A stretch of 64,000 nucleotides of DNA from Druceiella hillmani (lineage: Eukaryota; Arthropoda; Insecta; Lepidoptera; Hepialidae), in NCBI GenBank assembly GCA_039881145.1, contig JAYKKI010000015.1:27307501-27371500 (forward strand). Reading direction: 5' to 3'. The notes under the pieces are model-generated. The model was not told the DNA's origin. It searched no databases and saw only the letters and a program-made list of their open reading frames with translations. Position 1 is the first letter of the stretch; each line of letters begins with the position of its first letter. This document shows positions 36,123-47,455 of this stretch, piece by piece. The translations under genes were made by a program, and so were the position numbers.

Positions 36123-39100
36123 ATATTTTTGACTGAAGCTTGCTATCAGCTTTAATTTTGATTATGCCAAATTACTTTTCTGTTACCAATTCTCACGAGA
36201 AGATGAAGGGAATGTAGATGAATAGCCTGTGTTTATGCTATATGTCCAAAATTAAAAAAATTGGTTCGAAAATTCTATATTTGGTTCGAATAGGTTAGTT
36301 TGTAACAGATTAAATATTAGAAAATAAATAAAATGTATTCATATTTATACGGATAAAATATTAATGAGTTTTCTATTTACCCTGATGAAGTCTACATGTA
36401 CAAATTTGGTCACCATTATTATAAAAAAATCTTTGTAAATCCATATGTACACGTACATGTAACAGAAAATGAAATTGACAATCATTGTCAATCATTTATT
36501 TGAACATTAGCTTTTGACCGGCAGCCTCAACTGCTTAGGCAGAAGAGTTCTTCTCTGAATAATTGAGATCGTCCGAATATTTTTATTGATAACGTTACAC
36601 ATTTTATCGTGTTCCACAAAATATGGAGTGAGTAACAGGTTTTATGCTGTGCACATTAAGTTATCCCTTCACATGCTATAGTTCTAAATTTTTATTAGTA
36701 ATTCTGGGTTTAAAAGTTACCTATGTGTTAATTAAAATCACATATTGTATTTATAACAATTTTTATAGAAACATGCTTATTCTTTTAGTAGTGATTGAAT
36801 AACAAATATCCAGATAAACTATTTGCAGTATTAGTAAACCATGCGAGTGAAGTCGAAATGTGTTACTCTGTGCCAAAAAGTAAATATAATTGCATATTTA
36901 ACTAAATTATAAAACTAAATATAATTGCAATTTGTCTGCTATTTTTTTAAATGTAAAAATAACAGTTAAATTCACAAACAAAGCAGCATTCGAATTTGTA
37001 TAATTAGCAGGAATATTAACCAGTATAGGAAAAACAGAACGCTTATAAAATCGTCTGTCCGTCTGTCACGTACGCTTTTATAAGAAACCGTATGACGTTG
37101 TAAGTTGAAATTAATGGTACTGATCCGCATATGCTTCAATAGTTATTATTCATAATTAGTAATACAGAAATTTTACAAATGGCAAATAAAGTAAAATTTT
37201 TTTTTAATTGCCTTCGTCATATGGGAAATCATTTGAAAGTGATTTTTCGAGTATTCCACAAATATTTTTCATATTTCCAGACAGGTACTTCCAGAGATAT
37301 TTTTCATACTGTCCGCAAAAATGTTTAACCTTGGGACTTGAATTGTTATTTTTATAATGAAAACCCACTTAATGCTCAAAAATATTCCTGTGGAAATTTT
37401 GAATGCAGCAAAAAGTAGATTTTTTTCAATTAGTACAAACCTTTATAACGTGACATTTTTGTAAAATGACATTTTAAAAATTCCATAAGTTTTTTCAGAA
37501 TTTTATATAAGACGGATTAAGATCCTTGGGTGCCCCCGACCCAAATTTGCATCAAGAGCGACTAACGCGACTTAAACCTTGTCAGATTAAAACGAGATAA
37601 ACATGCCAACTATTATTCATATCATTGAAAAGAGAATGAAATAGCACATTGAATATTCATATAAAGCGAACAGTTTTTACTGCTATGATTTTTTGAAAAT
37701 ATTATATTTTATTTTCAAAGTCAGTTTAGTGATTTTGGGACTAATCTAAACGTATGTTTGTTATTTGATGCTTAGTTATTATTATTGTTATATATATTTT
37801 AAACTTATTGGCATACATTGGCAGTAAACAATGTTTTTTTTCTAAAATCACCAAGATATATGATGAAGGTATAAAAACATCCCTTTCATTTACGAGATAT
37901 ATTAGAAAGTTTATTGAATTTAGAATTTTTTTTAATTTACGAAAATGAAAAGCGATTTAGTTATTATTTAAGACAGTAATTCTCTATATTTTTGTATATT
38001 CATTTAACATGTGCAGAACTTTCTATCATTTCCAATGGAAGTTAAACAGTTTTAGAATTATAATTTTGCTCAGTGTTAAAAGCGATGTTTTATGATTATA
38101 TAAAATTATATAAAATGTTGTCGTGTTTTTTTTCCGTTCATTAAGAACAATCATAATTTCAAAACCTTTATTTTTTTCTACTTTTTTCAGCTATTACTGC
38201 ATAACTTCAATTTTTAAATTATTTAAAAATGTTATAGCATTATTTTTATCTATGCCGAATTGCATAAAAAATTTATATATGATGTAAACATTTTCGTATT
38301 AGTTTTTCACATTGCAATTGATTACAGCAGCCTCTTACATTTTTCGCTCAAATGTCGTATTTTGCAAACAGATTACACAACTGAGATGACTCACAAAGAA
38401 TTTAACCATAACAATATTTTCATTAAAATAAATGATTTTTAAGTTTATATTTAAGTTTAAATATTTCATATATGTTTTACTATAATCAAGAAATTTGCAT
38501 TTTATAGAGACTTATACTTTATCGATATTTAACTTCGAAATTTCGAGGATATTAACGAATTGTTTTAAACGACTGACTTTAGCCTAATCGAAATGAAGGG
38601 TTGTCCATTTTTCTATTCTAAATAAGGGTGTATTCTGGTATTTATAACATTATTTACGGTGACAGTTTATTAAGATAAAATATAGCATGTAGTTTAATAG
38701 TATTGTGGGCTAAATGCAATGAGTTTTATAAGTAGTCATTAACTGATCGAAAACATTAAAATATGGTTGGCACAAATATACAATTTGTATCAACCATATT
38801 TAAACTGTCAATTTGTTTTTATAGAAACATTATCTTTTCAAATGGAATGGAGCATAGGTACTAAGAATTTATATTTTGATTGTGGTTACATATGTGTTAT
38901 TCCAAATGGCATGTATTGTGCTTGGCTATGATCCAACATAAAGACAAATGCCAGGATTAGAAATATTTAGCCTTTTATTATGTGAAACTTGATGAGTGTT
39001 GTTTGACTATAGGTATTTATTGCCAAATAATATAACAATCTATTTTCAAATTCCTAAATCTCTTTATAGCTAATCACAAATTATATTAACATTTTTTTCG

Positions 39101-41376
39101 TATCTGCAGAGCAATCTAATGATTGAAATTAGGTTATTAAAAAGAGTATGCAATGGGGTGGAATAAGCGTATTAACAGAGTTTACCACAAGTATTTTATA
39201 ATTCAAGATTTCGAAACAATGTTTCTTAAGAAATCCATACAGCGGAATGCAAAACCAAGTAAAATTTAACAGCGTTGACCGAATGGTAATTTACACTATG
39301 TTAATACAATCACTTAGTAACGTTTTACTTTTATTCTTCCCAACTCAACGCAATTATATTTATTGTAAATTATTCTTAACCTAAATAATATTTGAAACTG
39401 CGCTCACACAATTATAGTACTTACATACAGGAAGCAATCGTTATATAAAATATATATTAACTAGTGAGACAACAGTTTGTAATTTGACTGCATACCGATT
39501 ATGAGGCTTATAAACAAATATGAAATAAAAATTATAATAACTTATCCATATTCTCGGTTTAAATTTCAATCACGGATAATGCAATTAACGTGAGTTAAAC
39601 TATGTGTATCTCATGCTAGAAGTTCAATATCCGGAGTTGTCAGATAATACAAAGACAGTGTCAAGTTATACAACTTACACGCATTTATGAATTGTTAACA
39701 ATTATATTAGAGTATACTTCCGGAATCAACTTCTGCCAGAGTCAGCTTTTCAAAGAAAGGAAACAAAAAAACTGAGAAGTTCCAAGCTTATTGGGAACAA
39801 AGATATTGTGAATTGAAGTTGCAAATTAAGGATATTGAAAACCAGAGTTTAACACAAAAATAAAACGTTGATGTAACTAGGTCATAGTTTTTATAAAAAT
39901 ATATCAAGATTTTTCTTTTTCCCCACATATAAAACCTCTTGGAAAAAATTTAATTACATATGATTTAATGAATAAAAGTGGTAGTATAAAATGGTCCTGT
40001 GTTAAAGAGGTCCTCTTAACTGGAAATCGTTATCAAAAATTAACCACCATTATAAATATCTCACTAATTTTAAATATGTAAGGATAAAGTATGTTGACCT
40101 TGACAATGACCTTTCTACTCAATAACGCGTAGCAAAATTACTTATGGACTAGGTGTCATGGTCCATTAGAAAACTTTTTTCAATTGTACGGAAACAAAAT
40201 GGTTAGTGCCAAAATCCAAAAGTTATTTAATTTCTATATTTTCTTCGACAATCACGTATCACTAATATTCCAAAAATATGTAAAAGAAATTAAAATAATT
40301 ACTGCCCTTTACCTCTCCAGTCCGTAATAAACCGTGAGATCCAGCCAATATGTAGATATACGTATAATGATTTTAATTGTGAAGATTTTACCGAACAGAT
40401 CATTGCAGAAGACAATGCAAATTACTTTGTTGCATATTACGTACAATGGCTTTCATATACAGGTAAAGTGTAAATTTTAATGTTTCAGATTCATTGTGAT
40501 CAATTACATGACATCAGTAAAATTTTATGAGGCGTGTTTGAATTCTTTAATGTGAAATATTCGTGACATAAAATAATCTTAATTAAAACTTAAAGTTAAA
40601 ATATTTCTTGAATAAACTTTTTATTGTTAGCAAGTTTTTAAATTATTTATCAAATATGATTTCAATATTCTGCTATAACGCCATCTACGAATGATGATTG
40701 TCCCTAGATAATGCCGTCTATATAGGAGTTGGAAATGCTCGATGCGCCACCTGATGAGTCAACCGCATGTGTTCCATACAAAATTACAATCACTTTTTTG
40801 TATCGCATGGGAATTTTCCAATCTATTCTGCACTTGTCTATGGCCGAAAATATTTTGACGGAAATACTCAAGGTGTCGAGCCGCCCTCTCTATACCACCG
40901 TTTAATCAGTATTCCGTTCTGTTACAATTGTATCACTACTTTATTATTGTGAATCGTAGCGGGATGATAATATTTCTCAAAGTATCGGTTTTCCAACACA
41001 AATTAGAACATACGTCTGATTTAAAAATATATACATAATTTTTAAAATCAGATATGTAATTCTAAGTATAAATGCAAACAAACAAATAAAGAAACAAACT
41101 TTCTCGTTTTACATATTAATATAAAAATCATATAATAGTAATGAATTCACGAGTAAAGACGCATGTAACGATTTTAATTGACATTCAATGGAAATAACAT
41201 GAAAAATGACCTATTCTAAAGGTTATAGCTTTTATCATAATACAATGAAAAGTGTTATATCAATTATCTAAGTCTGGGTAATAGCGTATATATTTTTGTT
41301 AATTTACATACATTATTGATTTCGTTTCACAGACAGTTGTACAAAGAGCAAATACATTTCACATAAATATAACAAA
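36123..41376. other. No recognised gene
   Basis: About 5 kb of AT-rich sequence upstream of the gustatory receptor. No frame over 62 codons carries a recognisable motif. A diverged inverted repeat (ATATGGTTG..CAACCATAT) lies at about 38763-38801. 40670-40900 is less AT-rich, with 'cgccatctacg' and 'gcgccacctg', possibly part of a dispersed repeat. Confidence 0.35.
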
Positions 41377-42123
41377 ATGCCGCTTATTCAAATTAAAGTA
41401 GAAAGTAACTCATTTAAAATTAACTTTGAAGAAGCATTGCGGCCAATTCTAATTGCTCAGTCTATACTTGGTATGTCGAGAAAATGCAAATATTCTGGAA
41501 TTCGATATTGGTTTCAAAAAATTTATAGTATTGTAGTAGCCTGCTGTATTACAGCGCTTCTTCTTGTATCCTCGTTTGCTGTACGAACGGGTTTCACGCT
41601 TACAGAGTGCTTGGATGCAGTACAATGTTTATACTGTTGGTATCTCCTCGGTACAGGAGTGTTCTGGAATAAGAAACTCTATAGTAAATTAATACATAAA
41701 ATAAATAAATTAGACGGTTTGTTTACATTAATCAATCCTTCTCAAATGCGTGATTTCGTGAGATACGATAAATCGAAAAGTGTCGTCTTGGTTTATTTCA
41801 TATTGTTTTACTATATTCTCTTCGCAGTTGTTGATTACTATTGTGAAAATTATTTCCAGTCTGGTTTATGGGCGCTTACATATTTTTTATATGACTCTTC
41901 TTTTTGTATGCAATACGATTTAGAAATATCATTTTTTTGTATTGTTGTGTTGGGTATTAGAAAAAGATTACAATTTTTTAATGAAGTGTTCAGTTGTATT
42001 GACCCAACAATGGAGCCGTATTGCCCGGGCCGCTGTAAAGATAATCCTATTTTTAATTTATGTCAATTAGTTATTAAAATTATAAAATTGTGTAACTATG
42101 TTAATAAATTGTGTCAAATTCAG
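41377..42123 (+). CDS. Gustatory receptor exon 1
   Basis: Encodes residues 1-249 (MPLIQIKVES to KLCQIQ), with at least four hydrophobic segments. The donor is CAG|GTGAGA at 42124. The open frame runs on 14 codons into the intron to a stop at 42163-42165, which is not part of the gene. Confidence 0.9.
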
Positions 42124-44103
42124 GTGAGAAAAATGACAACATGTTGTTATATTTATTGTAAATAGAGGAAAATTGAGTGCGAATTATTAATCAACCCAAT
42201 CTTTCTTTTCAGTTTGTGGTGTGTTTTTTCTTATTGTTCCTTAACACAGTTATCAGTTTAAATATGATACTTGATTGTATCAAATCTAATGTTAGTAAAG
42301 AATTCTGTATTTTTAATGCTCATCATATTCCATTTATTTAGAATATCCTTTAATTAAGTAAATATTAACAATATTTATACCATTGAATATATTTGGCGTT
42401 AATTTTGTAGAAATTAATTGTTAACAATTAAATGAAACTACGTGATGTAGTATTATTTCTACTTTCTTTAAGTTCTTTACCACGACCTAGGTTTCGTTGT
42501 ATTACAACATCTTCAGGTGGGCTATTATCAAAGAAAAGATCTTCATCAGCATCTTTGCTAATACTCCACCTGAAGATGTTGTAATACAACGAAACCTAGG
42601 TCGTGGTAAAGAATTTAAAGAAAGTAGAAATAATACTACATCACGTAGTTTCATTTAATTGTGAATATTTATACCACTAATAATTATACTTTTCTATTTT
42701 GTTTTGATCCAATTGCCATCTTATAAAATAACATATGATTTTTAACAATATTAATGTAATATTTTAGGAATACCAAACAGAACTAATCCTTGGTGGTACA
42801 CTTTGGACGCTTCATCACTTAATAGCACTTTGTGCGATATGCGTTGCGTGTGAAATGTTACTTCTTCAAGTCGACAGAACCAAAACATGTTTGCTGTCAG
42901 TGAGACTGAACAATCGGTATCGTAAGTACATGACACCATTTACTAGGAATATGTAAAACCTATAATATTATGTGGCCACTTATAAAGAACTTATTTTTTT
43001 TAAGTCTACTGCATCCTTCCCTTTCCCATCGTGCTATTTTATTTCACAATCCGTTATTTTCTCTCATGACAAAATCATAACTTCCATTGTTTTGATGACC
43101 AGGGTAAATGAGATCACATTTTTTAATTTTGTAAATTAAAAAATGTAACTTTGTTTACCAATTTAGTTTAACTTTCCATCTAATATTACAATTTAATTCA
43201 ATTGGCAGTTAAACATATTTATCGATTTGTTGATTTGTGATTTGCCATTGATTTTTAATCTATTTTACTACATTTAATTGATATTATTAAAGAATTTTAT
43301 GAAAAAATTGATTAAGATTAAAGATGATTATGTCTTATCCAGACTTGATAAATAAAAAAATGTTTAAAGGTGCACGAAATAGTTTCATGTATTACTGACA
43401 TTATTTACTGGACACAGGAGAATGAGAGTTTGCATGTGGAAATTCATAGTATAACGTAAGAATTTTTCATTCCACGAAAAGTATGCATACATGGAGGTGT
43501 AGCGGAAAAACGTTTTAATATTTTACATACTCTGTGCGTGTAATTATAAATGATCACGCCGACAAAAGTCAAATTATATTCGCCCTGCATTCCTGGTCGT
43601 GGTATTTCTCTTTATATATTTAAGGTTATTTTAATAATTCCTTTATTCCATCCAGCCATGCCTTACGGATCTTTCAACGCAAGTACCTACCAACAATGAC
43701 CTGGTGATATAGAACAGAACAGAAAAACAATTACTTTACTTCTTAAGTGGCTGTAAGAGATTGCTCTTGTACCAATAAGTCCTCCATATGTATCAATTAG
43801 ATACATTAAAGTAGATAAATAAATAAATAAATAAGTGATCTAATTGATTATTTAGATATAAAAATTCAATTTATACATAATATATAGTGTGACTAATATT
43901 CTGTCTTCATAATATAATATTTTCTTTCAGCTATTGCAAAACGACAAAAAGCAGATACGATGCATAAATTATTTGAATCGACAAAAACGGGACAATTCAC
44001 AGTGTTTGGGCTTTGTGACTTGCGAGCATCTTTAATATTCCACGTCATAATTTTCCTTACCACATTTGCTATTTTAATGATTGAATATAAAAATCTACAT
44101 TAA
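41377..44103 (+). CDS. Insect gustatory receptor, 4 exons, apparently intact
   Basis: Exons 41377-42123, 42213-42290, 42768-42921 and 43931-44103 join with matching phases (0, 0, 1) into 383 codons from ATG to TAA, within the usual 350-450 range. The product is a membrane chemoreceptor channel of the insect Gr family. Hydrophobic segments lie at about residues 50-69, 78-97, 135-154, 165-195, 250-266, 284-304 and 358-378. The family signature is in the last exon: FGLCDLRAS followed by TFAILMIEY, a degenerate TYhhhhhQF (Tyr to Phe, Gln-Phe to Glu-Tyr). The ligand cannot be inferred. The ATG follows a short leader at 41340-41376, and no earlier in-frame ATG was noted. The second intron holds a foldback retroelement with hammerhead motifs. 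Confidence 0.88.
42213..42290 (+). CDS. Gustatory receptor exon 2
   Basis: Acceptor CTTTCTTTTCAG, then 26 codons FVVCFFLLFLNTVISLNMIL to DCIKSN, a membrane segment. The donor used here is AAT|GTTAGT, less usual than GTAAGT. Another GT (GTAAAG, 4 nt on) would give the wrong phase for exon 3. Read-through would add NVSKEFC and so on to a stop at 42342, giving a truncated product. Confidence 0.7.
42480..42520 (-). ncRNA. Type I hammerhead ribozyme motif (minus strand)
   Basis: Exact reverse-complement copy of the motif at 42566-42606. It has CCAC, CTGAAGA, T-GTTG-TAATA-CAAC, GAAA, CCTAGG, TC, GTGG. Self-cleavage would be expected after the C of GGTC, in minus-strand transcripts. Confidence 0.75.
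42566..42606 (+). ncRNA. Type I hammerhead ribozyme motif (plus strand)
   Basis: Order 5' to 3': stem I strand CCAC (42566-42569), conserved core CTGAAGA (CUGANGA, 42570-42576), one extra T, stem II GTTG-loop TAATA-CAAC (42578-42590), conserved GAAA (42591-42594), palindromic CCTAGG as a minimal stem III (42595-42600), TC (U16.1, C17), then GTGG closing stem I. Every universally conserved core base is present and all helices pair. The tiny stem III resembles that of Penelope-type hammerheads, which tend to work as dimers. The extra base after A9 is the main departure from consensus. On this strand it is in the receptor pre-mRNA. Confidence 0.78.
42768..42921 (+). CDS. Gustatory receptor exon 3
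   Basis: Acceptor AATATTTTAG, then EYQTELILGGTLWTLHHLIA and LCAICVACEMLLLQVDRTKT, ending LLSVRLNNRY plus one base at donor C|GTAAGT. The transmembrane segment followed by a polar 'VDRTKTCLL' stretch matches the segment before the C-terminal signature of Gr proteins. Confidence 0.88.
43931..44103 (+). CDS. Gustatory receptor exon 4
   Basis: Acceptor TTTCTTTCAG, then the two bases completing a Pro codon, then IAKRQKADTMHKLFESTKTG, QFTVFGLCDLRASLIFHVII and a final membrane segment ending EYKNLH, with stop TAA at 44101-44103. This is the conserved Gr C-terminus. Confidence 0.92.
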
Positions 44104-45868
44104 GAATAGAATCAGTGTTAAGTAGCTCGTGTTGTCATTTTTAAAGAACTAAGTGGAACCTTCCTTCCTTTTTAAATGCAAATAAGTAAAATTGTAATTA
44201 TCTCTACTTTACAGTGTTCTATATAATTTAAGTGCGATACGTTATGCAATTGATATTTTTTTGCCAGAAATGTTAATGTGATTAATTTTAATTAAATAAC
44301 AGATAAACACTTGCGTTAATGATTTTTCATAATCTTATTATTATTGCACCTTTAAATATTTACTTTGTTGACATTTGGTTCTTTTTAGAGAAACATCAAA
44401 ATATTGCATAACAATTTCAGTTTTAGACACTTCGATTTTTTTTTCTTGTTATCGATGTTTTGATAGAAATCAGTTTTGAAACACTATCCAATGAAAAAAA
44501 TAACAAATATACGCGTGTGTATTAGTACGAGTGGTTAGTATTTCATACGACCATGGCGGAGGTCTACACAAAGAATTAAGTTTGTATGATTTATATCGAG
44601 ACATAATCGAGTGTTAACATACCGAGATTTTCAAACTTTTTTGAACATGAAAAACAGTGAAAAGTTAAATATAGAAAAGCTTTATTAGTGTTTGCATTTC
44701 CTAATGCATTCAGAAGAACGCACTGTACTGGCACAATTATTGTCCCGTGTCATCAGCCCCCGCTTAAATTTTAAAATTAGTGCACTCCGATCGCTGCTCT
44801 CGACTTTGGATGCTATCGAGAGTAAAAATCAGCAGCCAAAGACATCGGTAGCTTGACCCACATTTGGGAAGCGTGTAAATAAAAAAATGATAACCTTTAT
44901 CGATTAATTCGTTCTTGCCAATAAACTTTTGAATAAAACCAAAGGTTCGGTAGTTGTAAGGAAATAAACAACTGAATTGTTTACTATTAACGTTTGTGAC
45001 CGGTATAAAGTAAGTATCCAAAGTTTGCAAGAAAGAGAGTATTAATAATGTTTTCTGACATTATCGATGGAACCTACTGGTGTAAAAATTTTTGAGACTA
45101 GTAACTACAAAAATATTAAAAATATGTTTTCTGGCCTATTTAAGATAATACCGTCTTTTGTTCGCTTTCAAACAATAAGAAAAATTTCCATGCCCCGTAT
45201 TATTCCTCGTACTCGATTACTTCCTGCGTTCATGGAATCATTATCTCTTTGCTACACTACCCTCTAGAATCGAATTATACAGCAAATCTTCAATTTCCCG
45301 CGGAATTCCTGCCTAACTACCCGACCGAGAACAAGCCGAAAGAGGGGAATAATATATTGCTTCTGGGCATTTTCAACAAAATGTCATGAAATATTTTACC
45401 TAAAATCTTGTTCCATGTGAAAGCTTTTTTATGAGCAGAAAATGCTTGGAATGAAATTTCTTTCATCCCAATGAAAATAGTTTCGAATACTTTAATTATC
45501 TGCTCAAAAATTCCATATTATATTATATATACATTACTTTTGAGTATTAACGAATGAGGTACGAATATATACGGGTTAACATATTTTAAAATTGTCAAGC
45601 TCCTATGTCAGTCATATGTAATTAGCTAAAAAAAGCGGGAATAGACTGATTTACACCAATCATTTACACCACTTCATTTTCTTGTTTAATATTAGGTTTG
45701 TTGGGCTGACTTGTAAGCTGATTGTACATGGTTCTCATAATTCCAAATTTTAGCATTGGGAAAGTTGATAATAATAGCTTCAAATTTGATATAATTTGTA
45801 TATGTGGTCGCAGTCTTTTCAGACTAAGTTAATATTTGACTTAAAAAACGTATTTCCAAATTTTTTCC
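44104..45868. other. No recognised gene
   Basis: 3' flank of the receptor. Frames at 44764-45030 (minus) and 45067-45267 (plus) show no recognisable domain. No clear AATAAA was located near the receptor stop. Confidence 0.35.
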
Positions 45869-46126
45869 TTAGTGCGTTTTTATGACTTTTTCTACCGATG
45901 GCCATTTATTTTGCACATATAAATTACCCACCGGCCCTTCGATTTTTATTCGACTGTTACTCATGATACGTCTATGAGATTTGGACATCTCCATTATTTC
46001 CGGTCTCAACGACAGTTGCACAACATTACACATTCCATAGCTCGAAGCATCACATGGAGATAAGTGACTTGCTGCGTGGCGGGAGTCCACGTCTCGATTG
46101 AATACAAATTGATTAGCAGGACACAT
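45869..46126 (-). CDS. Unrecognised ORF, 85 residues, Cys-containing N-terminus
   Basis: Minus-strand open frame from ATG 46126 to a TAA ending at 45869. It is notably richer in G and C than the flanks and of normal protein composition: CPANQFVFNRDVDSRHAASH, SPCDASSYGMCNVVQLSLRP, EIMEMSKSHRRIMSNSRIKI and EGPVGNLYVQNKWPSVEKV. It looks like real or recently real coding sequence, either a last exon (an AG precedes at about 46129), a small intronless gene or a retrocopy. I recognise no family, and no neighbouring exon could be matched. Confidence 0.4.
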   Translation of the reverse strand: MCPANQFVFNRDVDSRHAASHLSPCDASSYGMCNVVQLSLRPEIMEMSKSHRRIMSNSRIKIEGPVGNLYVQNKWPSVEKVIKTH

Positions 46127-47397
46127 TGCTCAAAGTTTCAGTAAGATAGTATTAATAATACATTTAGTAAAATTAGTAAATAAGTAGTATTAATAATAAA
46201 TTTATTCATCACGTGTTTTTGATGCTGTATAAATAAGAATTTTTTAAAATGTTTTTTAATAAATTTACGTTTTTTTCCGTAAACTAAAAATACGAATAAA
46301 CAAAAATCTCTTTAGTTTTTGTTCGTATGAGCAGCGAAGTCTCGAAAAAAACATTTTTACAAAACGAAATCCAATTATGTACAAAACATGTTCTATTTTT
46401 GAACATCGTTCACGTTAAAACCGCTTAATTTAATTTATTCGTACCTATGACACAATTTCTTGTAACGAAGTACTCAGTGTAATTATTATTATCAATACAC
46501 TCATTCCTATCGAGTTTGAATACTTGCTTGATACCGGTAACAAGAAAATAAGTACTTATTATTGGGAGTATTTGTGTGAAAATTTATTTCCTTTATTCAT
46601 ACCTACTAGACAATTTCTTGTGTCGAAGTGCGTAGTGTAATTAGGAAAATTTCGATACGCGTAAATACGGGTGAGTATAATTTCGGTTCGATACCAAATA
46701 ATTGTATCTAGTGATTTTTTCGTTGATTATTTGGGATTGAAGAAAAGCTCTGGTATCAAATTCTAAATACTCATCTTTCAAAAATACTTTAATAATTATA
46801 AAACCAATCAAAATATTTTCATTCAAAGAAAAAGATGAAAACTGCAACTAATAATGCAGTGAGAAAACGGCGCCAACTGCAAAAGAAAATTTGGTTTATT
46901 TTTCGATATGAAAGACAATACAATTTTTAATGTTATAATAATTTTTAAATATAGTTATCATTATCGTTAAATATTGAGATTTACAAATAACAATTGTTTA
47001 TTTTTACTGTTTATTCTATCAATGGCAATATTTGACGTAGTCGAAACTTTTTCGATAAACTGATAATGAAGAACAAATAGAAACGTTAATATTAATTTGT
47101 ATACACTTAATATAATTTTAAATAAGTTTGTTTTTTACGAAAATTGCAGAATGTTTCGCAGATAAATTCTTATTAATATCAATATGAGAAGATTTCCACA
47201 CTTTAGAAAACTATTTCCAAATAAGGGTTTTGCATATCGAAATGTTTTTAAATGTAATTAGAATTAGAGTAAAGAGCTGGAAAACGAAAATAATATAGTA
47301 AAAGGAATAAATTCTAAGGACTAAAATCTAATATAAGGCTCATAAATTCTAGTATTTATCGAGGTAATCATACTGAATAATTTTGATATTCTATATT
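46127..47397. other. No recognised gene
   Basis: AT-rich. A minus-strand frame at 46641-46847 has no motif. Confidence 0.35.
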
Positions 47398-47455
47398 ATG
47401 AACAAAGTTTTGCTTAAAATATATTTTAATATATTTTAAGCAAAACTTTGTTCAT
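47398..47455. repeat. Perfect 26-bp inverted repeat, 6-nt spacer
   Basis: Left arm 47398-47423 and right arm 47430-47455 are exact reverse complements (ATGAACAAAGTTTTGCTTAA and so on), separated by TTTTAA, which together make a 58-bp near-palindrome. Perfect arms imply recent origin. The minus-strand frame starting at 47608 reads into it. Confidence 0.95.

Larger units (their letters stand above)
42383..42663. mobile_element. Foldback retroelement copy 2 with paired hammerhead ribozymes
   Basis: A 13-bp target-site duplication AATATTTATACCA (42370-42382 and 42664-42676) flanks the element exactly. The inverted arms are about 90 bp of near-identity (42427-42521 and 42565-42660) around a 43-bp spacer. 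The left end also carries the family tail (reverse complement of TTCTACAAAATTAACGCC and CAAATATATTCAA). Each arm contains a complete hammerhead motif. Variable target duplications with inverted arrangement and hammerheads are known for Penelope-like retroelements and their derivatives. No reverse transcriptase is present, so this is a non-autonomous or truncated copy. It sits in intron 2 of the gustatory receptor gene. Confidence 0.85.

Noticed and set aside
36375..36420. CCCTGATGAAG near 36.38 kb as another hammerhead
   Set aside because: No GAAA box and no pairing stems downstream.
40745..40790. CCACCTGATGAG near 40.75 kb as another hammerhead
   Set aside because: It has the CTGATGA box, but no GAAA box with a closing stem follows at the required position.
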